DNA from: Intestinirhabdus alba
Lineage (GTDB): Bacteria; Pseudomonadota; Gammaproteobacteria; Enterobacterales; Enterobacteriaceae
DNA: 39,149 nucleotides
Direction: 5' to 3'
NCBI RefSeq assembly: GCF_009711095.1
Contig: NZ_WMJZ01000035.1
Span: 1-39,149 of the forward strand
In this document: positions 31,322 through 39,149 of the stretch, in pieces
Position numbering within the stretch: position 1 is the first letter of the stretch
Layout: every line of letters begins with the position of its first letter
Position numbers and translations under genes: made by a program
The notes under the pieces: model-generated
What the model saw: only the letters and a program-made list of their open reading frames with translations
The model's database searches: none
Told to the model about the DNA's origin: nothing

Positions 31322-31883
31322 CCCGCTGGCGGTGGCACCGAAGGCGGGCGGGCCGGCCTGCTGGTGGTCAGTAAGTCGTCCCGCAGGCTGCTCAGCAAAT
31401 ACGGCTCCGGTGCGCTGCGCGTGGGCGACGGGGCTATTGCGGGATCGGTGCTATAGAATAAATATAAGGATAAAGTCCGCGCCGACGAAGCGCAGGCTGG
31501 CGCGCAAAGCGCCCCGCTGGAAGCGCGCACGGAGCGCCTTATTCTCGCTCTGGTTTTTGCAGCTAAAAGCGATGGTCATATAGATGCCAGCGAGCATGCG
31601 GCCATCGAACAGCAACTGCATGATGCGGGGGTGGAAGAGCAGGGGCAGCTATTTATCGCTCAGGCTATTGAACAGCCGCTCGATCCGTAGCGGCTGGCGC
31701 AGGGCATTCGTAGCGAAGAAGAGGCGCTGGCGATCTATTTCCTGAGCTGTGCCGCCATCGACATCGATCGCTTTATGGAGCGTAGCTGTTTCAATGTCCT
31801 GGGCGACGCGCCGAACCTCCCGCAGGAGGCGGGAAGAGATTGAGCAGGATCTCAGACAGCAAAAACAGCGGCTGACAGATTAG
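31322..31883 (+). pseudogene. yebE: Decayed yebE (DUF533 protein)
   Basis: Reading from 31322, the sequence translates to clear YebE blocks: [89 protein letters not shown]. The frame is broken by TAG at 31454 (where YebE has Trp in VLWNKYKDK) and TAG at 31688 (where it has Gln in LDPQRLAQ), and by a frameshift near 31830. After that, EQDLRQQKQRLTD resumes in another frame to the stop at 31883. About ten residues of the glycine-rich hydrophobic segment before GLLV are missing, and the N-terminus is unrecognisable. YebE is a predicted inner-membrane protein; here it cannot be made. Confidence 0.88.
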
Positions 31884-31901
31884 CGGCGCACTCTGAGGTA
31901 A

Positions 31902-34016
<2,115 letters not shown>

Positions 34017-34026
34017 AGGCCGGAAG

Positions 34027-34689
34027 TCAGGCCTCATTCAGGTAGTGTTTCAGCGTTAAGCGCAGTTCCGGGCTCATATTATCAAGGTTTTTGTACAGCC
34101 AGCGCAGATAGCCCGGATCGCGTTCGGCGACGTCGGAAACGGCTTTGCCGCGATACTTGCCGAAGGTAAAAGTGGTCAGCAGCCCCGGACGGCCGGTAAT
34201 TTCCACCATCTGCTCGGGCGTCCAGCCGGAAGTGTTGATGATATCGAGCAGCAGGGCTGCGGTAATATAGCAGTCATACAGCGCGCGGTGATGATGAAGG
34301 CCCGGCGGCGTCTGGACGCTCAGCTTGCGGGATTTATACAATGCCATGTTGCTGTATTTCATACCCGGCCACAGGCGGCGGGAGAGCTTCATGGTGCAAA
34401 TCCACTCGCCGGGCATCTCCGGCAGTACGCGGCGGTCAAAGCTGGCGTTGTGTGCGACATACCAGTCGCTGCCGTGGTAGTGCGGAATAACTTCTTCTAT
34501 CCACGGTTTGTCGGCCACCATGGCTTCGGTGATGCGATGGATTGCCATTGCCTGCGGGCTTATCGGGCGGTCAGGCCGCACCAGATGGCTCATCGGATTG
34601 ACGATCTGGCCATCAACCACGTCCACGGAGGCAATCTCGACAATTCCCCCCTGAAGACCACAGGTCTCTGTATCTATAATTCTCAGCAT
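34027..34689 (-). CDS. exoX: Exodeoxyribonuclease X
   Basis: A 220-residue DEDDh 3'-5' exonuclease acting in mismatch repair and recombination. Exo I is IIDTETCGL (residues 4-12), Exo II YVAHNASFDRRVLP and Exo III HHHRALYDCYITAALL. A C-terminal TFTFGKYRGKAVSDVAERDPGYLRWLYKN module is also typical. The ATG at 34689 gives the E. coli length. It overlaps the upstream yobB by 7 nt. Confidence 0.96.
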   Translation of the reverse strand: MLRIIDTETCGLQGGIVEIASVDVVDGQIVNPMSHLVRPDRPISPQAMAIHRITEAMVADKPWIEEVIPHYHGSDWYVAHNASFDRRVLPEMPGEWICTMKLSRRLWPGMKYSNMALYKSRKLSVQTPPGLHHHRALYDCYITAALLLDIINTSGWTPEQMVEITGRPGLLTTFTFGKYRGKAVSDVAERDPGYLRWLYKNLDNMSPELRLTLKHYLNEA

Positions 34690-35369
34690 GGCAGACTCCG
34701 GTTCGAAAATGCCTGGCGTAATGGAACAACATCTCCTTGCCAACCCTGAGGCGTTTGCTGACCGGTCAATAATAACGAACCGCTATCCGCCCGAACGATC
34801 AGCTGGCCGTTTTCATCCCATAGCGTGCTGCCGCCGCGCGCGTTGGCCATCAGGATGGCAATGGCGAAACGATGAGAAAAACGCTGCAGACGCGAGCTAA
34901 AATCCCGCAGATCATATTCGGCAATACACTGACTGGTGGTAATCAGCGAGTAAGCTGAGTCAAGATCGTCTCCGTCTGGCTGTTTATTAATCATGCTAAT
35001 GGATTTTAGCTCCGGAGCCAGGCAGGCCCCGTGACTCTGAGGAAAGGTCAGCGGTGAGGCGATTCCAGGGGTGAAAACGGCAATACTCTTGACCAGACTA
35101 TCCTCATGCCTGACCTGCAAACCGGCGATGATAGTCAGGCGTAACGCGGATGCGGCCTGAGAGAGGGGCTGTAGCAGTGGATCATCGGGAAGGACGGTCT
35201 GCAGACAGTCGGTATCGCTACAGCCCATCAGCGACAGGGCGGGAAACACCAGCAGTTCACACTGCTGGTCGGCTGCGGCTTCAACAAAATGCAGATGCTG
35301 CGCTACCTGATCGGCAAGGGGCATTTTCAGCGGTTCATACTGTGCAGCTGCTATTTTCCAGAGCGACAT
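34683..35369 (-). CDS. yobB: YobB, nitrilase-superfamily protein with altered active site
   Basis: A 228-residue C-N hydrolase-fold protein, assigned from position between holE and exoX and from the N-terminus WKIAAAQYEPLKMPLADQV. The nitrilase general-base motif, usually FPEL or PEL, reads VFPALSLMGC here, so the catalytic Glu is Ala. The Cys motif (normally CYD followed by Arg) is not clear; the nearest is SQCIAEYDLRD. It is probably a pseudoenzyme or a diverged family member of unknown role. Co-transcribed with exoX. Confidence 0.8.
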   Translation of the reverse strand: MSLWKIAAAQYEPLKMPLADQVAQHLHFVEAAADQQCELLVFPALSLMGCSDTDCLQTVLPDDPLLQPLSQAASALRLTIIAGLQVRHEDSLVKSIAVFTPGIASPLTFPQSHGACLAPELKSISMINKQPDGDDLDSAYSLITTSQCIAEYDLRDFSSRLQRFSHRFAIAILMANARGGSTLWDENGQLIVRADSGSLLLTGQQTPQGWQGDVVPLRQAFSNRSLPC

Positions 35370-35474
35370 AACGACTTCCTTTTCTCAAGGCTTATAATCA
35401 TCCCTGAAGGAGGGGATAAGAATTTGCTTATAATGTAGCATCGAAATTGTAATAAAGCGTAACTATGCGGACGA

Positions 35475-35705
35475 TTATTTTGATTTCGGCTCATAGGGCA
35501 GGCGAGAAAGATTAACCGAGGCCAGCCTGTGGGCAATAAGGCGCTCGCGGAACCAGTCGCGTAGATGCTCCGGCTGCTCGCGTTCGACAACCTCCGCCAC
35601 GACGGGCATATTATAGCGCTCTTTAAACGCCACTCCGGCCGCGGCCAGGTCAACGTTCACTTTATCCATTTCAGCTTGTTCAAGTTGAGCCAGATTTGTC
35701 TTCAT
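35475..35705 (-). CDS. holE: DNA polymerase III theta subunit
   Basis: A 76-residue subunit of the Pol III core that binds and stabilises the epsilon proofreading subunit. The block [20 protein letters not shown] is as in E. coli, as are [20 protein letters not shown] and the C-terminal [11 protein letters not shown]. The ATG at 35705 gives the standard length; an in-frame start nine codons earlier lacks conservation. Confidence 0.97.
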   Translation of the reverse strand: MKTNLAQLEQAEMDKVNVDLAAAGVAFKERYNMPVVAEVVEREQPEHLRDWFRERLIAHRLASVNLSRLPYEPKSK

Positions 35706-35839
35706 GCGCTTCTCCTTATCAATCGCGCGCAACGTTACTAAGAGTCCGTCGTATTGGCAAGTCAGAAATGATGTTTCTCGACTCGATCATTGTAGGAGGT
35801 TATGCTCTGTAACTAAGCGATAACAAAAAGGAATAGTTT

Positions 35840-36214
35840 ATGATTTCTCAACGCCTCCCGCTGCAGCGTGCGTTTCTCTTTATCGCCGTCGTGGTGACGA
35901 CACCCGCCGTCTGGGCGCATGCCCATCTGACCCATCAGTATCCTGCAGCCAACGCCGCAATGAGTACATCGCCGCAGGCCCTGACGCTGAATTTCTCTGA
36001 AGGTATTGAACCTGGATTCAGCGGTGCCACGCTCAGCGGGCCAAATCAGGAAAAGATTAAAACGCATCCGGCGAAACGCAACGAGCAGGATAAAACGCAA
36101 ATGATTATTCCACTCGGTGAACCCCTTAAGCCAGGCAGCTATACCGTGGAGTGGCACGTCGTGTCAGTGGACGGGCACAAGACGAAGGGACAATACGTTT
36201 TTAGCGTACAGTAA
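35840..36214 (+). CDS. yobA: CopC/YobA periplasmic copper-binding protein
   Basis: A 124-residue exported protein. The signal peptide ends PAVWA, so mature protein starts HAHLTHQYPAANA. The free N-terminal His, with HVVSVDGHKTKG near the end, provides the Cu(II) site known in CopC proteins. The fold is a cupredoxin-like beta barrel; LTLNFSEGIEPGFSG is typical. It lies 2 nt before the CopD-like membrane protein and is probably its partner in copper handling. Confidence 0.94.
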   Translation: MISQRLPLQRAFLFIAVVVTTPAVWAHAHLTHQYPAANAAMSTSPQALTLNFSEGIEPGFSGATLSGPNQEKIKTHPAKRNEQDKTQMIIPLGEPLKPGSYTVEWHVVSVDGHKTKGQYVFSVQ

Positions 36215-36216
36215 AA

Positions 36217-37089
36217 ATGTTGAGTTTTGTCTGGATAACGCTGCGGTTTGTCCACTTTACCGCGCTGATGTTGACCTTTGGCAGCGCGCTGTACGGTGCC
36301 TGGCTGGCACCAACGCCGTTCCGGCGATTGATGGCGCGACGTTATCTGCGGCTGCAGCAGTACGCCGCCGCCTGGAGTTTTCTCAGCGCGGGGCTAATGT
36401 TGGCGATACAGGGCGGACTGATGGGCTCCGGTTGGCCGGATGTGCTCTCCGCCCCGGTATGGTATGCCGTTTTGCAAACCCGATTCGGCGCGGTGTGGCT
36501 GTGGCAAATTATCCTTGCGGCGATTACCCTGGTCGTGGCGCTGATGGTGCCGCGAAGCCTGCCGCGTCAGCTGCTGATCCTGAGCAGCGCCCAGTTTATC
36601 CTTCTGGCTGGTGTCGGGCATGCGACGCTGCACGTGGGGGTTACCGGTGCCGCCCAGCAGATTAATCAGGCGCTCCACCTTATCTTCGCCGCCGGTTGGG
36701 TGGGCGGTCTGCTGCCGGTGATCTACTGTATGCGCATGGCGCAGAGACGCTGGCGTCAGCAGGCGATAGCGACCATGATGCGTTTTTCCCGCTACGGCCA
36801 TCTGGCGGTGGCTGGTGTGCTGCTGACGGGGATAGCCAACGTGCTGTTTATACGCGGCGTTGTGTCGTTCTGGCTGTTGCCGTGGGGGCAGTGGCTGCTG
36901 CTTAAATTTGTGCTGGTGATGGTGATGGTGGTGGTCGCGCTGGTGAATCGTTATGTTCTGGTACCGCGCATGCGGCAGCGGAGCCCGCGCGTGAGCGTGT
37001 GGTTCATCTGGATGACTAAGTTTGAGCTGGGGACCGGTGCCGTGGTGCTGGCGGTTGTCAGCCTGTTCGCAACCCTTGAACCGTTTTGA
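36217..37089 (+). CDS. yebZ: CopD/YebZ copper-homeostasis membrane protein
   Basis: A 290-residue integral membrane protein with about eight hydrophobic helices, of the CopD family. WITLRFVHFTALMLTFGSALYG at the start, VGHATLHVG, INQALHLIFAAGWVGGLLPV and LLKFVLVMVMVVVALVNRYV are family features, with histidines suited to copper binding. Likely role: moving copper delivered by CopC across or at the inner membrane; direct evidence for YebZ is limited. Confidence 0.93.
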   Translation: MLSFVWITLRFVHFTALMLTFGSALYGAWLAPTPFRRLMARRYLRLQQYAAAWSFLSAGLMLAIQGGLMGSGWPDVLSAPVWYAVLQTRFGAVWLWQIILAAITLVVALMVPRSLPRQLLILSSAQFILLAGVGHATLHVGVTGAAQQINQALHLIFAAGWVGGLLPVIYCMRMAQRRWRQQAIATMMRFSRYGHLAVAGVLLTGIANVLFIRGVVSFWLLPWGQWLLLKFVLVMVMVVVALVNRYVLVPRMRQRSPRVSVWFIWMTKFELGTGAVVLAVVSLFATLEPF

Positions 37090-37104
37090 TGGATTGATTA
37101 ACCG

Positions 37105-37446
37105 ATGAAAAAGATGATGCTTTCTCTGCTGCTGCTAACAAACAGTGGCGTCGCTCTGGCGGCCCCGCAGATTATCACTGTCAGTCGCTTTGAGGTGGGC
37201 AAAGACAAATGGGCGTTTAATCGGGAAGAGGTGATGCTGACCTGTCGTGCGGGGAATGCGCTGTATGCGATTAATCCGAGCACCCTGGTGCAGTACCCGC
37301 TCAATGGCGTTGCGCAGCAGGAGGTTGCCAGCGGTAAAACCAACGCCCAGCCTGTGTCGGTCATTCAGATCGACGATCCGGCAAGGCCGGGAGAAAAAAA
37401 GAGCCTGACCCCGTTTATCGAACGTGCGCAAAAGCTCTGCCAGTAA
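37105..37446 (+). CDS. yebY: YebY, DUF2511 periplasmic protein
   Basis: A 113-residue exported protein with a signal peptide ([19 protein letters not shown]). The mature part contains two Cys ([14 protein letters not shown] and AQKLC near the end) that may form a disulfide. It is third in the yobA-yebZ-yebY unit, 15 nt after yebZ. The family is DUF2511; a copper link is inferred from the operon only. Confidence 0.92.
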   Translation: MKKMMLSLLLLTNSGVALAAPQIITVSRFEVGKDKWAFNREEVMLTCRAGNALYAINPSTLVQYPLNGVAQQEVASGKTNAQPVSVIQIDDPARPGEKKSLTPFIERAQKLCQ

Positions 37447-37466
37447 CCAGCAGGCTGCTGCCTGCT

Positions 37467-37502
37467 AAAAAAAACCGCAGGCTTTTTATTATAAGCCTGC
37501 GG
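37467..37502 (-). terminator. Minus-strand factor-independent terminator (probable RyeA/SraC 3' end)
   Basis: CCGCAGGCTT (37475-37484) pairs with AAGCCTGCGG (37493-37502). Read on the minus strand the stem is followed by eight T residues (the A-run at 37467-37474). This is a strong terminator for a transcript running towards yebY. On the plus strand it also follows yebY, with a second hairpin AGCAGGC/GCCTGCT at 37449-37466. Confidence 0.8.
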
Positions 37503-37594
37503 CTTGTTGCTCTCCGGCACGTGACGATCGCCGCTTTTTAGCGGCCGCTTTGCATGCGGACTGGAAAACCTGGCGTCGTCATCTATTCTTAAAG

Positions 37595-37698
37595 GGCAAG
37601 GCAAACTGGCCTGCATAAATGCCAACTTTTAGCGCACGGCTCTCTCCCAAGAGCCATTTCCCTGGACCGAATACAGGAATCGTATTCGGTCTTTTTTT
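37595..37698 (+). ncRNA. sdsR: SdsR (RyeB) small regulatory RNA
   Basis: A 104-nt Hfq-dependent, RpoS-driven small RNA. The 5' GGCAAGGCAA, the single-stranded GCCAACTTTTAGCGCACGGC seed region, the GGCTCTCTCCCAAGAGCC hairpin and the 3' ACCGAATAC/GTATTCGGT terminator with T7 all match E. coli and Salmonella SdsR. A sigma-S style -10, CTATTCT at 37583-37589, lies 5 nt before the start. It lies next to yebY, as in E. coli. Confidence 0.95.
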
Positions 37699-37780
37699 AT
37701 TTTCCTTGTAAATCAGCAAGTTACATGGCGATACACGAAAATCCACGAATTTTCCACGAAAACTGATATTCGGTCTTTTT
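37683..37780. repeat. 14-bp direct repeats overlapping the SdsR terminator, candidate attachment core
   Basis: TATTCGGTCTTTTT occurs at 37683-37696 (inside the SdsR terminator) and again at 37767-37780, just before the integrase gene, with starts 84 bp apart. An integrase next to a duplicated sRNA 3' end is what site-specific integration leaves. The element's other end lies outside the window. Confidence 0.6.
37734..37760. promoter_or_regulatory. Three phased CACGAA repeats, possible integrase arm sites
   Basis: CACGAA occurs at 37734-37739, 37744-37749 and 37755-37760, spaced 10 and 11 bp, on one face of the helix and beside the putative core. Lambda-type integrases bind short phased arm sites like this. 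Confidence 0.45.
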
Positions 37781-37785
37781 CCTTG

Positions 37786-38554
37786 TTACAACAATGTAAA
37801 GGCTTTCTCCCTCATATCCAAGTATTTTTCTGTCATTTTTTCTGATTTGTGCCCCAGCAGTTTTTGAGCAAAATCCTTGCCATATTCTTTTTCATAAAGA
37901 CGCCCTGCCAGACTGCGGATTTCGTGGAACGTCGGCGGTGTTTCGCTTAATGCAATGCCCGCATTTTTTCTTGCTTTTACAAAACCTTTTGTCAGGCCAT
38001 CCGGATGTATGGAGCCGTCAGGGCTGTTTTTTCTTATCCCTGCGCTTATCAGGTAATCACAGCGGCTCACCAGTCGACAGCGGTCTACGACAGCTGAAAG
38101 CTTAAGCCCCGCACTTTCCAGGGATAGTGACAGCGGTACGGCGATCATCGCACCAGTTTTGATCTGAATTATATGTAGCCGGCCATCATAAATATTGCTG
38201 AATTTCATATTAGCAATATCCTCGCGTCGTTGTCCGGTGACTAAAGCCAGGTCCATTGCCAGACCGAACCATGCCGGCTGCTGTTCCGCAGTACGTCGAA
38301 TGGCCTGAAACTGCTCAAATGTAAGGCGCTGGCGCGATACTTCGATTTTCGGTGCCCTGGTCGGATCTACCGGGTTAACTGAAGCTCGCCCCTCTACGAT
38401 AGCCTCCCTGAAAATGTCGGACAGAACAGAGCGTAAAGTGCCGGCCATCGTTTTTTTCTTCAGCAATCCAGGGTTCCAGAAATTCTGCGACGTGACGTGT
38501 CGTAATCTGTGACATCATCACCGGCAAAGCCCCGTAGCCATTCGTGCTGGAGCA
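37786..38554 (-). pseudogene. int: Truncated and frameshifted lambda-family tyrosine integrase
   Basis: The C-terminal catalytic domain is intact and resembles lambda Int. Arg is in LVTGQRREDIANM, Lys in IQIKTGAM, HxxR in TFHEIRSLAGRLYEK, His in LLGHKSEKM and the nucleophile Tyr in TEKYLDMREK. The downstream frame opens at MLKKKTMAGTLRSVLSD (from 38466), but homology continues upstream in another frame as MSQITTRHVAEFLEPWIAEE. The two frames join at an A7 tract (38451-38457). That frame hits a TAA at 38558, so the arm-binding N-terminus (roughly the first 100 or more residues) is gone. Confidence 0.85.
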
Positions 38555-38601
38555 TAATTAGTAGTAAAAACTGGTCTGAAAAAGCGCTGGAGAGGTTTAC
38601 T

Positions 38602-38961
38602 GTGGCTCTCAATCAGGCGAGAGAGGAAGGATTCAGAGGAGAGCAGGCGCTGAGGCGTGTCCGCTCGCTACTTTGGCCTGAGCCACCAGCAAGCCTGATT
38701 GATGAAGCGATAAATAATGACGATGTGGAGTTTGTTGAGCGGGCTGTACTGCAGGCGTTCGATTTAACGGATCCGGTTTATGTAGTTGGTTGCCAGTATT
38801 ACACCACCCGCAAAAAAATTTCGAACATCACCAGAGAACTGCAGTTGATCGCACCATGGCTTTCTGATAATGAGGCGAGAAAGCGCGTCAGGTGGTACCT
38901 GGAAATATTCAGGGCCAAAGCTTTTCTATCAATACGCCGGAATATGGATAAATTAGAATAA
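38602..38961 (+). CDS. Unknown small protein in the element's left end
   Basis: A 119-residue product from a GTG start at 38602, chosen because GGAGAGG lies 6 nt upstream; the open frame extends back to 38509, but that part overlaps the integrase remnant on the other strand. The protein is charged and helical, with no signal peptide or membrane segment. Visible stretches are EQALRRVRSLLWPEPPASLI, YTTRKKISNITRELQLIAPW and a basic C-terminus. I do not recognise the family. Its AT-rich base use fits phage or island DNA. Confidence 0.55.
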   Translation: MALNQAREEGFRGEQALRRVRSLLWPEPPASLIDEAINNDDVEFVERAVLQAFDLTDPVYVVGCQYYTTRKKISNITRELQLIAPWLSDNEARKRVRWYLEIFRAKAFLSIRRNMDKLE

Positions 38962-39149
38962 TAGTGTATTTATCAAAAAGTGCTATTTATTGTAATTGCT
39001 ATTGGAAACGGGCCAATAATTTAGATAATCACCACATGCTTGGCAGAGCTGCGCCACGATGGCAGCGATGAAAAGCGACAATCTGAAAACACTTTAAACC
39101 CCGCTCACGCGCTGAGGGATCCCCAGTAATGGGCGGGTAAAAAAGGACG
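38962..39149. other. Right-edge stretch without a recognised gene
   Basis: The first 90 bp are AT-rich; the rest is mixed. I see no gene, RNA or repeat that I can support. Continuation of the integrated element is likely. Confidence 0.4.

Larger units (their letters stand above)
37467..37736 (-). ncRNA. ryeA: Putative RyeA/SraC antisense RNA opposite SdsR
   Basis: In E. coli a longer RNA of about 250 nt is made from the strand opposite SdsR and covers it. Here a minus-strand terminator at 37467-37502 gives a matching 3' end, about 100 nt beyond the SdsR 5' end. The 5' end near 37736 is estimated by analogy; no promoter is clear, and that side appears to be element-derived DNA. Confidence 0.5.

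Noticed and set aside
31275-31583. 102-codon open frame starting [13 protein letters not shown]
   Set aside because: It runs out of frame through yebE homology; the readable protein is in the frame broken by the TAG codons.

Overview
This window reads as chromosomal DNA of a GC-rich member of the Enterobacteriaceae, in the Enterobacter, Kosakonia or Klebsiella sphere. From about 6.2 kb to 37.7 kb it keeps the gene order of the E. coli K-12 cmoB-to-yebY region: cmoBA, yecN, yecED, aspS-nudB-yebC-ruvC, ruvAB, znuBC/znuA, mepM, lpxM, pykA, hexR, zwf-edd-eda, purT/yebG, ptrB, exoX-yobB, holE, copC-copD-yebY and the small RNA SdsR. Most protein lengths match the E. coli proteins as I recall them. 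No genus is claimed, because no rRNA or other taxonomic marker is present.

Layout. (1) 1-5.5 kb is an accessory carbohydrate locus. On the minus strand an RpiB-like isomerase, a transaldolase and the first 24 codons of a transketolase form one overlapping operon. Divergent from it, a single-chain DhaK-DhaL kinase and a triose-phosphate-isomerase-like protein overlap each other and are followed by a SorC-family regulator. A repeated TGAAC-type motif lies between the divergent operons and again over the regulator's promoter. (2) 5.5-6.2 kb has no gene. It holds a terminator and a 341-bp hairpin-rich MITE-like element with an ERIC-like core. (3) 6.2-13.8 kb carries tRNA wobble modification (cmoA, cmoB), small enzymes, aspS, nudB, yebC and ruvC. 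(4) 13.9-14.9 kb is an exported protein, probably DUF4034, placed between ruvC and the SOS-controlled ruvAB. (5) 17-21 kb holds the Zur-controlled zinc importer and the murein endopeptidase mepM. (6) 21-31 kb holds lpxM, pykA and the Entner-Doudoroff/pentose-phosphate block hexR-zwf-edd-eda, then purT and yebG. (7) 31.2-31.9 kb is a decayed yebE, with yebF absent. (8) 32-37.5 kb holds ptrB, exoX, yobB, holE and the copper genes. (9) 37.6-39.1 kb holds SdsR, whose terminator carries one copy of a 14-bp direct repeat, then a broken lambda-type integrase and an unknown small gene: the left edge of a degraded integrative element.

How the genes fit together. The left locus looks like a pathway that phosphorylates a ketotetrose such as erythrulose, isomerises the product with TPI-like and RpiB-like enzymes towards erythrose 4-phosphate, and passes it on through its own transaldolase and transketolase. 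That substrate is an inference. The oxidation and uptake genes would be expected past the left edge. Recognisable control sites are: SorC-type operators, LexA boxes before ruvA and yebG, a Zur box between znuC and znuA, a HexR box before zwf, a GntR box before edd and a PurR box before purT.
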